Source: an uncultured Bacteroidales bacterium (lineage in GTDB: Bacteria; Bacteroidota; Bacteroidia; Bacteroidales; FEN-979). From it: a DNA stretch of 64,000 nucleotides. The stretch is taken from the NCBI GenBank assembly GCA_903945175.1, contig CAJAUM010000070.1, forward strand, positions 1-64,000, written 5' to 3'. Of this stretch, positions 18,711 through 27,860 are shown one piece after another (position 1 is the first letter of the stretch; every line of letters begins with the position of its first letter). The translations under genes were made by a program, and so were the position numbers. A model generated the notes under the pieces. It worked only from the letters and a program-made list of their open reading frames with translations. It ran no database searches and was not told where the DNA came from.

Positions 18711-21626
18711 ATGATGGCAGGAGCAAGGAAGAAGATACTCATTCTGATCATCTTAATCCTTTGCCTGACGATCAGGAGCACTGCTCAATATTACAGCACC
18801 GGCCAGGATCCGGCATCTTTACGCTGGCTGCAGATAAAAACAGCGCGGTACAAACTCATTTTCCCAGGTCAGTTCGAGAAAAAAGCGCAATATCTTGCCA
18901 ATATCATGGATATTATCTGCCGAAATGAGACCGCCACCCTCTCGGCTAAAGTTCCACGGATCCCGGTCATCATGCATACACAGTCCGTTACTTCCAACGG
19001 ACTTACGGTGTGGGCCCCAAAACGAATAGAATTGTATTCATGCCCCCCACAACAAACCTATGCCGAAGAGTGGCTAGAGCAACTGGCCATTCATGAATAC
19101 CGCCATGCGGTGCAAATCAGCAAGATCAACCGCGGGTTTTCAAAAGCCCTCTATTATATTTTCGGAGAACAAATCACCGGTGGAATTCTCGGGCTATATG
19201 TTCCATCATGGTTCCTGGAGGGGGATGCCACCGTTACCGAAACTGCAATGACCAAGACCGGCAGGGGCCGGTCTGCGCTTTTTGAATGCACACTCAGGGC
19301 TCAGATTGTCGAAAAAGGAGCTTACACTTATGATAAAGCCACTTTAGGATCCTATAAAACGTTCACCCCCGACGCCTATTCCCTGGGATATTACCTTGTA
19401 GGGCAATCGCGGGCCCGTTATGGTCCTGATTTGTGGAATACAACCCTTGACCGTGTTGCCAAATATCCCTTCATGGCAGTTCCATTCAATAGCGGAATCC
19501 ATAAAGTAACAGGGATGTGGAAAACGCAACTTTATTCACAATCGCTCAAATCGCTTGACAGTGCGTGGACCCAACAGTTAAATGCCTCTGATCATTCGCC
19601 TCTTCGTGCCATAACCAAGCGTGATCCAAAAAATTATGTGATTTACAACCATCCGATTTTATTAAATGATTCCACGATACTGGCTGATAAAGCGAGTATG
19701 GACGATGTTGCCCGATTTGTACTTATCGATCGGAAAACCGGAAACGAAAAGATTCTCCTTACACCAGGGCACCATATAGGCGGGACCACCTCTATTGGAG
19801 GAGACTACCTCGTGTGGTCTGAAATGGAAAGGGATTCCCGATGGTCGAACCGGCAGTATGCCGAAATAAGGATATACAATTTTAAAACCCGCAAGCAGCA
19901 TGAACTGACATGCCAAACCCGATATTTTGCCCCAATTATATCCCAAGACGGGTCAAAGGTTGCAGCCGTTTTTATTTCCGAAGAGAACCAGTGCTACATC
20001 GATATTCTGAATGTCCCCGCTGGCCATCTTGTCAGACGATATCCTATTCCTGCTTATGGCCAGGCCATAACACCAAACTGGTCGCCCGATGATACCAGGA
20101 TCATTTTCACCCTGCTGACCGAAAAAGGAGAAACAGTGGCAACCCTTGATACCACCACGGGTACAATCCGCAACCTCCTTCCGGAATCCTTTAATGAGTT
20201 TTCCGGTCCTGCCTTCTTTTTCAAACAATATATCATCTATAGCGTTGATCATTCCGGTGCCGAAAATATCTATGCAATGGATACCCTTACACGTGCCATC
20301 TTCAGGATTACTTCAGGGCGCTTCGCCAATTTCGATCCCGACTTTACATCGGATAAAAAGTTTATGATCTGCTCCGATTACACCTCCGATGGATTGATGG
20401 TCGCTGAAATGCCGATAGATACTGCTGCCTGGTTGCCTTTGCACCAGGTCAACAACCATGCTTACAAATTATATGAAGTATTGGCAAAACAGGAATGTGC
20501 AAATATCCAGGACAGCGTAATTGAACGGAAGATCTATAAAATGAATGCATCTGACAATTATCATCTTGAACAAGATTCCATCCTTGGAAAAATATACCCA
20601 ATCCAAAAATATTCGAAATTTCTTAATCTCTTTAACCCACACAGCTGGGCTCCTGTCTCATTCAATTTGTCCAACCTGACCTTCAAACCAGGTGTGATGG
20701 TACTCTCACAAAATGCCCTGAGTACCATGTTTGCCGGTGCCGGATGGGAATATGACATCAATGAACAATCCGGGAAGTTCTACGCCAGTCTGAGCTACCA
20801 GGGATGGTACCCTGAATTCACTCTGCGGTTCGATATCGGAAACAGGGCATCCTACGCACGGTATCATGGAAGCAGTGAAACCTTCCGGTTTACATGGCAG
20901 GAATCAAATTTCACAGCATTGATCAGCATTCCCTGGAATTTCTCTCATGGCAGGTATTCCCGTTATCTGCGACCCGCTATCGGGACCACCCTTATCGGAA
21001 TTAACCACAACGCCTCCACCCCTGAGAATTTCAGTTCCGGCCTGATCCAAACCATGGATTACCGGGTAACGGCATCACAGAAACTTATTTCAGATCAAAA
21101 AGATGTATATCCGCGATTCGGACAATCCATAGATGTAAGCTACAGGCATACCCCGCTTGGCGGCAATGACATGGGGTCAATCCTGGGAGCTGAAGCCAAC
21201 CTCTATTTTCCCGGATTGGTCCGACATCAAGGTATCTGGATATATGCAGGATACCAGCAGCGCCATGACAACGACCTGTTGACCTATTCTTTTTCAAATA
21301 TCATCTCCTATCCAAGGGGATATATCGGAGCCTATGATGATGATTTACTGAGCATTGGCGTGAATTACACGTTCCCCTTCTGGTATCCTGATTTTAGTTT
21401 CGGATCGGTAATTTACCTGAAACGCCTTAAACTGAATCTTTACTACGATTGGGCCAACGGAAAAAATCCGGGATACCTGAACGAATATCAATCGATGGGG
21501 GGCGAACTTACAGCTGATTTTCATTTTCTGCGGATCGTTGCCCCCATAGAAATGGGCATTCGCAGCGTATACCACCCCACCACCGGCAATTGGGGATTTG
21601 AATTTCTATATTCCATCTCCTACTGA
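18711..21626 (+). CDS. secreted protein: HExxH gluzincin-like domain + TolB/PD40-like beta-propeller + C-terminal outer-membrane barrel-like region
   Basis: ORF track starts at 18528 inside hldD; better start is MMAGARKKILILIILILCLTIRSTAQ at 18711; HEYRH at 19092-19106, PSWFLEGDATVTE; C-terminus ends ...LYSISY. Confidence 0.7.
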   Translation: MMAGARKKILILIILILCLTIRSTAQYYSTGQDPASLRWLQIKTARYKLIFPGQFEKKAQYLANIMDIICRNETATLSAKVPRIPVIMHTQSVTSNGLTVWAPKRIELYSCPPQQTYAEEWLEQLAIHEYRHAVQISKINRGFSKALYYIFGEQITGGILGLYVPSWFLEGDATVTETAMTKTGRGRSALFECTLRAQIVEKGAYTYDKATLGSYKTFTPDAYSLGYYLVGQSRARYGPDLWNTTLDRVAKYPFMAVPFNSGIHKVTGMWKTQLYSQSLKSLDSAWTQQLNASDHSPLRAITKRDPKNYVIYNHPILLNDSTILADKASMDDVARFVLIDRKTGNEKILLTPGHHIGGTTSIGGDYLVWSEMERDSRWSNRQYAEIRIYNFKTRKQHELTCQTRYFAPIISQDGSKVAAVFISEENQCYIDILNVPAGHLVRRYPIPAYGQAITPNWSPDDTRIIFTLLTEKGETVATLDTTTGTIRNLLPESFNEFSGPAFFFKQYIIYSVDHSGAENIYAMDTLTRAIFRITSGRFANFDPDFTSDKKFMICSDYTSDGLMVAEMPIDTAAWLPLHQVNNHAYKLYEVLAKQECANIQDSVIERKIYKMNASDNYHLEQDSILGKIYPIQKYSKFLNLFNPHSWAPVSFNLSNLTFKPGVMVLSQNALSTMFAGAGWEYDINEQSGKFYASLSYQGWYPEFTLRFDIGNRASYARYHGSSETFRFTWQESNFTALISIPWNFSHGRYSRYLRPAIGTTLIGINHNASTPENFSSGLIQTMDYRVTASQKLISDQKDVYPRFGQSIDVSYRHTPLGGNDMGSILGAEANLYFPGLVRHQGIWIYAGYQQRHDNDLLTYSFSNIISYPRGYIGAYDDDLLSIGVNYTFPFWYPDFSFGSVIYLKRLKLNLYYDWANGKNPGYLNEYQSMGGELTADFHFLRIVAPIEMGIRSVYHPTTGNWGFEFLYSISY

Positions 21627-21670
21627 TACCCTGACCAGGTCCCCACCCTGACAGGGTAGTGAAAAAAGGT

Positions 21671-21678
21671 TACATTTG
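21671..21678 (+). promoter_or_regulatory. candidate -7 box TACATTTG upstream of the ClC gene
   Basis: matches TAnnTTTG, 8 nt before ATG 21686. Confidence 0.4.
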
Positions 21679-21685
21679 CAGCAAC

Positions 21686-23458
21686 ATGCTCCCAAAATCA
21701 ATAACCGGTAAACTCCTGGTATGGCGGTTGCGTCACATCAAACAACGGGAATTTGTATTGATTCTCAGCGTATTGGTCGGATTTGGCAGCGGGCTCGCTG
21801 CGGTGATCCTGAAAAACACCCTCTATTACACCAATTATTTCCTGACCAACGGATTTAGTTACCACGGCATTTATTACCTCTACCTCGCTTTTCCATTGAT
21901 AGGAATCATCCTCACCATCCTGTTTATCAGGTTTGTGGTTAAAGATAACATCAGCCATGGCGTAAGCAAAGTACTTTATGCCATTTCAAAAAACAACAGT
22001 CAGATCAAACCGCACAACACTTTTTCATCACTGATAGCATGTACGCTTACACTTGGATTCGGAGGGTCAGTCGGTCCTGAGGCTCCCATTGTACTTACAG
22101 GTTCGGCCATCGGATCAAATCTGGCCCGGTTGTTCAGGCTCGATTACCGGACAACCACCCTGATGATAGGCTGTGGTGCCGCCGGAGCCATTGCCGGGAT
22201 TTTCGAAGCGCCGATTGCCGGGGCTATTTTTGTGCTTGAAATACTGATGCTTGACCTTACCGTGACAACGCTGATTCCATTGCTGATCACCACTGTGACG
22301 GCCTCTCTGGTGTCGTACCTGCTGATGGGAAATGAGGTGCTGTTTTCGTTCACCCTGAATAGCCCATTTATCCTTCGTCACATTCCATTCTATCTTTTAC
22401 TCGGTGTTTTCACAGGGCTGGTCTCTGTATTTTTTATCAGGGGAAGTATTGGCATTGAATCGATTATGAAAAAGGCATCTCCTGTGGTACGGATCGGTAG
22501 TGCCGGTATTTTACTGTCTGTTCTTATTTTCGCCTATCCATCGTTATTCGGAGAGGGCTATACCATTTTGAAAGAGGTGATCAATGGCCATGGGGAAGTC
22601 ATTGGCAACTCAACTTTATTTGGCGCGCTGAAACATAACGATTGGTCATTCCTGGTAATCATCTTCGGCTTGATCATCCTGAAGGTGGTTGCCATGGCGC
22701 TGACACAGGGCAGTGGAGGCATCGGAGGCACGTTTGCCCCCGCTATTTTTGTCGGAGCCATCTGCGGGTATTTCTTTGCAAGTCTGCTGAATTCAGTTTT
22801 CGGTCTCCATATTTCATATGCCAACTTTGCTTTGGTCGGCATGGCCGGGGTGATGGCCGGGGTGATGCATGCCCCGCTCACAGCCATATTCCTCATTGCC
22901 GAGATTACCGGAGGGTACCTCCTGCTCACCCCGCTCATCATGGTCTCGGCGATTGCCTACCTCACCTCCCACATATTTGAAAGCCATTCCATTTATACCC
23001 GCCAACTGGCTGCCCGAAAGGAGCTGATAACCCATGACAAAGACAAAGCAGTGCTTTCGTTTATGTCGCCCCGCCAATTAATCGAAACAAACTTTGCAAG
23101 GGTTGATCCCAAGGCCACATTGGGCCAATTGGTAAAAGTAGTCGCTACCGCATCCCGCAATATCTTTCCAGTGGTGGATGAAGCGGGCACTTTCTATGGC
23201 GTTGTGATGCTTGACAACATCCGTCAGATTATGTTCGACCAGTCAATCTATGAGGTTACCTTCGTAAAGGACCTGATGTTTATGCCCGATTATTCCATCC
23301 ATCCCGATGATTCGATGGACACCGTCATTCAACTCTTTCAACGGAGCGATCGATATAATTTACCCGTACTCGAAAATGGGAAATACCTTGGGTTTATCTC
23401 CCGGGCAAATGTATTCTCGCAATACAGGGTGTTACTGAAGAAATTTTCAGAGGACTAA
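21686..23458 (+). CDS. ClC-family chloride channel/antiporter with C-terminal CBS pair
   Basis: ORF 21659-23458; GGSVGPEAPIVLTG and GSGGIGGTFAPAIFVGA selectivity motifs; CBS region at C-terminus; start reassigned to ATG 21686. Confidence 0.92.
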   Translation: MLPKSITGKLLVWRLRHIKQREFVLILSVLVGFGSGLAAVILKNTLYYTNYFLTNGFSYHGIYYLYLAFPLIGIILTILFIRFVVKDNISHGVSKVLYAISKNNSQIKPHNTFSSLIACTLTLGFGGSVGPEAPIVLTGSAIGSNLARLFRLDYRTTTLMIGCGAAGAIAGIFEAPIAGAIFVLEILMLDLTVTTLIPLLITTVTASLVSYLLMGNEVLFSFTLNSPFILRHIPFYLLLGVFTGLVSVFFIRGSIGIESIMKKASPVVRIGSAGILLSVLIFAYPSLFGEGYTILKEVINGHGEVIGNSTLFGALKHNDWSFLVIIFGLIILKVVAMALTQGSGGIGGTFAPAIFVGAICGYFFASLLNSVFGLHISYANFALVGMAGVMAGVMHAPLTAIFLIAEITGGYLLLTPLIMVSAIAYLTSHIFESHSIYTRQLAARKELITHDKDKAVLSFMSPRQLIETNFARVDPKATLGQLVKVVATASRNIFPVVDEAGTFYGVVMLDNIRQIMFDQSIYEVTFVKDLMFMPDYSIHPDDSMDTVIQLFQRSDRYNLPVLENGKYLGFISRANVFSQYRVLLKKFSED

Positions 23459-26376
23459 TAGCCAAATACATCCTTTAATTCCAGCGAATTTACCGGTCCG
23501 TAGGATGAAAGGGTTTTCATATCCAGTTCAGACTTTTTGCCCAGCACCATGATGGTGAAGTTTTTGTCCTTTATACACTTCTGTTGAAAAACTTTCAGGT
23601 CGGCAAAGGTCATCATTGGCACCTTCTCAAATACATCTTTGCGGATATCATAGGTGAGCCCGAATTTCATGGCATTGATATAATTGAACAACACCTGCGA
23701 TTTGGTGATCCGCTCAGTCCGAATCTTGTTTATGATCGCCTCACGGGATGAATTCAGGGCCTTTTCACTTTCCGGCATGTTGTTAAACAGGCCAACCATG
23801 GCCTTCATGGCTTCCGGAAGCTTGTCGATTTGTGTCCCGATATAGGAGAAGAGATAATAATTCTGATAGGGCTGCTGTGGCGGACGATAGCCGGCATACG
23901 CACTGTAGGCAAGCCCTTTTGATTCACGAATTTCCTGGAAAACAATTGAATTCATGCTGCCGCCAAAATATTCATTGAACAGGCGAACCACCGGAACGAC
24001 AGTCTTATCATATTTATCCGACTTTGAAAGCATAATGATCTCGGCCTGCTTCATATCGTAATCCACGGTATACACTTTATTGGCATCCGTCGGTTTCTGC
24101 TCAAACATTACTGCAGTAGGAACCGGCTTTAATACGGCCGGCACCTGGTGCTCCTGATCCATAAGTAAAGTCAGCTTATCTGTCTTATCAGGGCCATAAT
24201 AAAGCACTTTATGTTTATACCCATTCAATCCTTTGATCAGGGCAACCAGATCTCCGGCTTTGAGTGCATCCAATTCAGATGACGATAAGATATGCGTGTA
24301 GGGTGACTTTTCGCCATAAACGCCATAGTTGTACATCGCAGACCAGAGAATGGTTTGCTTTGAAAGTTTGTCATCATCCCTGCGTTTCTTGAGATCTGCC
24401 ACCAGGTTCTTCAGCGCCTGATCGTTGGGAAGGGCCGTTGAGAGTAAATGCTCAAACAGTGAAACTGATTTGGCCATATTTTCGCTCAATCCGCTGAGTG
24501 AAACCCAAACATCGACATCTGAACTGTTCACGCTGAATGAACAACCCAATTTGTAGAACTCCTCCTGAATCTGGTTGGGTGAATATTTCGAAGTGCCCAG
24601 GTACTTCAGGTAATCAAGGGCGATACCCAGCTCACGGTTACTGTTGGTGCCCATTTCAAAGAAATAGTACAGTGAAAAGGTTTCATTCTCGGTATTTTCT
24701 TTATATAGCACAGGAATGTTACTTTTGATATTGAACTTTTTAATATCCTTTGCATAATCAAGGAATACCGGTTCAATCAATGTACCAGGTTCCGACATTA
24801 TCTTCTTGAGGAAGGCTGACTCCTCATCACGGTTCATGGTAACCGGAGTAATCTGCGGTTTCTGGATTTTCGCCGTTTCTTTTGCCTGTCCATTGCGCTT
24901 GTAAACGATGACATAGTTGTCCCCATAATTTTTATTGGCAAAATCTATCACATCCTTTTTGGTGATCTTTGAAAGACGATTTACATTGTTCACTATATCA
25001 GCATGGGGTAGTTCCTTCACGAACTCGTCCACCAATTCCATGGTACGTCCGAAATTATTCTCATATTTCTTTATTTCAGCCAGTTTAAAATCATTGATGA
25101 TGGCCGGGATAAGCCAATCTGGAAATTCGCCTTTCCTGACCAGCCCGATTTGTGACATGATGAGGTCTTTCACCTCTTCAAGCGATTGGCCCTCTTTGGC
25201 CTTTCCTGAAAAAACATTCACGGAGTAATCTTTCAGAACATAAGAAAATGCACTTGCTTCCAGCACCTTTTGTGCCTGATTCAGGTTCAGATCCAGCAAA
25301 CCGGCCTTGCTGTTGCTTAATACCATATTGCACATCGTGACCAAATCCGCATCTTTCGTATCAACCCCACCCAGGCGATAGCCAATGGTCACCGATTCAG
25401 CATCAGGTCCGAGAACCTCCTTCACAATGGGTTTTGTTATAGGATCCTCTTTAGCCGGAACATACGGAGTAACGGGCTTAGAGGCAAGCTGTCCGAATGT
25501 GGCATCCACCAGTTTGATCATCTCATCTGGATTAAAATCGCCTGAAAGTACAATGGCCATGTTATTGGGAACATACTTTGATGCAAAATAATTCCGCAGG
25601 GAGACAAGCGATGGATTTTTCAGATGCTCCACAGTTCCGAGGGTCGTTTGGGTTCCATAGGTATTCTTCTGAAATAAACCGGAAAATAATTCATCAAAAA
25701 TCTTATCATCATCATTGTCAAGACTCATGTTCTTCTCTTCATAAACGGTTTCCAATTCGGTATGGAACAACCTAAAGACAGGATCCTGAAAACGTTCCCG
25801 TTCAATCTCCAGCCACTGGTTGGTTTTGTTCGACGGGATATCATTGATGTACACCGTCTCCTCAAAAGAGGTAAAGGCGTTGGTGCCTTTTGCCCCGATC
25901 ACCGAGAGCAGCTTATCATACTCATTGGCAATGGCATAGGTAGCTGCAACACCCGACAAACTATCGATTTCGTGATAGATTTTTTTACGCTGAAGGGTAT
26001 CCAACGTTTTTTTATACACCTCAAATTTGTATTCGATTTGATCGAGCAACGCCTTTTCTTTAACAAAATCTCTTGTCCCAAATTCATCGGTGCCCTTAAA
26101 CATGATATGTTCGAGGTAATGCGACATTCCCGTATTGTCCGAAGGATCGTTTTTACTACCGGTCCGCACAGCAATGGCAGTCTGGATACGGGGTGCATCC
26201 TTGTAGACTGTGAGATAGACCTTGAGGCCGTTGTTCAGTGTGTATATCCTGGCCTTGAGCGGGTCGCCCGGAACGCTGTCATATTTATACGGTTTCTGAC
26301 CAGCCTGAACGCTGAAGCTGAATGCCAGCGCAAACAACAATGCAATCATTGCAAAGCGTGTAATCGTCGTTTTCAT
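23455..26376 (-). CDS. M16 family (insulinase/pitrilysin-like) metallopeptidase
   Basis: 973 aa; signal peptide; HYLEH zinc motif (MSHYLEHIMFKGT) and downstream ETVYEEKNM. Confidence 0.94.
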   Translation of the reverse strand: MKTTITRFAMIALLFALAFSFSVQAGQKPYKYDSVPGDPLKARIYTLNNGLKVYLTVYKDAPRIQTAIAVRTGSKNDPSDNTGMSHYLEHIMFKGTDEFGTRDFVKEKALLDQIEYKFEVYKKTLDTLQRKKIYHEIDSLSGVAATYAIANEYDKLLSVIGAKGTNAFTSFEETVYINDIPSNKTNQWLEIERERFQDPVFRLFHTELETVYEEKNMSLDNDDDKIFDELFSGLFQKNTYGTQTTLGTVEHLKNPSLVSLRNYFASKYVPNNMAIVLSGDFNPDEMIKLVDATFGQLASKPVTPYVPAKEDPITKPIVKEVLGPDAESVTIGYRLGGVDTKDADLVTMCNMVLSNSKAGLLDLNLNQAQKVLEASAFSYVLKDYSVNVFSGKAKEGQSLEEVKDLIMSQIGLVRKGEFPDWLIPAIINDFKLAEIKKYENNFGRTMELVDEFVKELPHADIVNNVNRLSKITKKDVIDFANKNYGDNYVIVYKRNGQAKETAKIQKPQITPVTMNRDEESAFLKKIMSEPGTLIEPVFLDYAKDIKKFNIKSNIPVLYKENTENETFSLYYFFEMGTNSNRELGIALDYLKYLGTSKYSPNQIQEEFYKLGCSFSVNSSDVDVWVSLSGLSENMAKSVSLFEHLLSTALPNDQALKNLVADLKKRRDDDKLSKQTILWSAMYNYGVYGEKSPYTHILSSSELDALKAGDLVALIKGLNGYKHKVLYYGPDKTDKLTLLMDQEHQVPAVLKPVPTAVMFEQKPTDANKVYTVDYDMKQAEIIMLSKSDKYDKTVVPVVRLFNEYFGGSMNSIVFQEIRESKGLAYSAYAGYRPPQQPYQNYYLFSYIGTQIDKLPEAMKAMVGLFNNMPESEKALNSSREAIINKIRTERITKSQVLFNYINAMKFGLTYDIRKDVFEKVPMMTFADLKVFQQKCIKDKNFTIMVLGKKSELDMKTLSSYGPVNSLELKDVFGY

Positions 26377-26433
26377 AAAAGTGTCTTTTGGTGGAATTGA
26401 TGGGTTTATATAATTTTTCTATCGGTTTGATTT

Positions 26434-27819
26434 CTATTTATGGAACTTCCTGATAAAGTCCTCCACCTCCGGTACGCCACCCTGGTAAATCAGGTAACCG
26501 TTGTAAGGCTCCCTTTTCGTGATTTCATCGTTGATGGGGGTCAGCATGATCTCCTTCACTTTGGCCAGGTCGGAGGTTTGACCCAGCGCCCAGCTTAGCT
26601 TGATAAACGCAGTTTCAGGCAGCATATTTTCAGCCGGGATGATTCCTTTGGCCATCAGGTCGCGCCCGGTATCATATACAAACATATGGACATATCCCCA
26701 CAGGGTTTGCACGGTCATATAGATTGCGACACCCTTGGCAATGGCCCGTTCGATGGCGGGATAGATCGGCTTGTTCACATGACCCAACCCGGTGCCAATG
26801 ATGATGATCCCCTTATACCCTGCATCAACCAGTGCATCGATCACATCGGGTTGCATGTTGGTATAATAATAGATCATGGTCACCTTCTCTTCATAATAGG
26901 GCATGATCGTCACATTCCGGTCTTTACGCCTGTGGTGGTATTCCTGCTTGATGGGAGTAACTCCCTGCCGGGTTACAGTGGCCAGCGGGGTATCGCCAAT
27001 TGTGCGGAAGGTAGAGCGGTATGATGAATGCATTTTGCGGACGCGGGTGCCCTTGTGGAGGAATCCATATTCATCGGAGGTCGGCCCGAACATACAGACC
27101 ATCACCTCGGCAATGTCGCCATGTGCAGCAGCAGTGGCCGCATGCATCAGGTTCAGGGCGGCGTCGGAGCTGGGCCGGTCAGACGAACGCTGGGAGCCGA
27201 CCAAAACAATGGGTACCGGTGAATTCTGCACCATGAAGGTCAATGCCGCAGAGGTATAATGCAAGGTATCAGTTCCATGGCCGATGATGATGCCATCGAT
27301 CCCCTTTTCGATCTCATTTCCGATGGCGATGGCCAACTTTTTATATTGATCGGGTCCCATGTTTTCACTGAATACCGCAAACAACTTTTCGGTAGTCAGG
27401 TTACAGATATCGGCCAGTTCAGGAACGGCGCCATACAACTCTCCGGGTGAAAATGCAGGTATCACGGCCCCTGTGCGATAATCCAGCCTGGATGCAATGG
27501 TGCCGCCTGTCCCCAGCAATTTAACATTGGGTTTATCTTTTGAATAGGGGAACTCCTTTTCAGGTATTTTATATACTGCCTTCTTGTATCCCAGTTCTTC
27601 AATACCGGTAATCCCATCAATGGAAACACCGATGTTGTAACCGGTGAAAATTTTCAGTACGATGTGTTTGTCATCGGTGTTTTCGGCCCGGGGCAATATC
27701 GTACCTTCAAACGTACCCCTGCTGCTGTCGACCCGAACCTTTGCCCAGACCCTGGCGGTATATTTCTGCAGTACTTCGAGTGCGCGGCCTTTATATCCCT
27801 GGAATATATCTTCGCTCAT
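26434..27819 (-). CDS. gatD: Glu-tRNA(Gln) amidotransferase subunit D (archaeal type)
   Basis: 461 aa; N-terminal GatD-specific domain, then VKLLGTGGTIASRLDYRTGAVIPAFSPGEL, GHGTDTLHYTSAALTFM, GSQRSSDRPSSDAALNL; adjacent to gatE. Confidence 0.9.
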   Translation of the reverse strand: MSEDIFQGYKGRALEVLQKYTARVWAKVRVDSSRGTFEGTILPRAENTDDKHIVLKIFTGYNIGVSIDGITGIEELGYKKAVYKIPEKEFPYSKDKPNVKLLGTGGTIASRLDYRTGAVIPAFSPGELYGAVPELADICNLTTEKLFAVFSENMGPDQYKKLAIAIGNEIEKGIDGIIIGHGTDTLHYTSAALTFMVQNSPVPIVLVGSQRSSDRPSSDAALNLMHAATAAAHGDIAEVMVCMFGPTSDEYGFLHKGTRVRKMHSSYRSTFRTIGDTPLATVTRQGVTPIKQEYHHRRKDRNVTIMPYYEEKVTMIYYYTNMQPDVIDALVDAGYKGIIIIGTGLGHVNKPIYPAIERAIAKGVAIYMTVQTLWGYVHMFVYDTGRDLMAKGIIPAENMLPETAFIKLSWALGQTSDLAKVKEIMLTPINDEITKREPYNGYLIYQGGVPEVEDFIRKFHK

Positions 27820-27837
27820 GTTAGTTGGTGGTTTAAT

Positions 27838-27857
27838 CGTGACGCGTGACGCGTGAC
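27838..27857. repeat. CGTGACG heptamer words between gatE and gatD
   Basis: CGTGACG CGTGACG CGTGAC; shares 16-mer AATCGTGACGCGTGAC with the 16979 locus. Confidence 0.8.
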
Positions 27858-27860
27858 AAG

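Noticed and set aside
21630-21660. Hairpin ACCCTGA...CAGGGT as a terminator after the 18711 gene
   Set aside because: Weak, ambiguous pairing and no T-tract.
22115-22381. Antisense ORFs inside long genes (e.g. ClC, gatE, hutU, M16 peptidase)
   Set aside because: They are short, lie within strongly supported CDSs and show no motif.
26434-27819. Plain type I L-asparaginase
   Set aside because: It has the GatD N-terminal extension and motif spacing, and lies next to a GatE-like gene.
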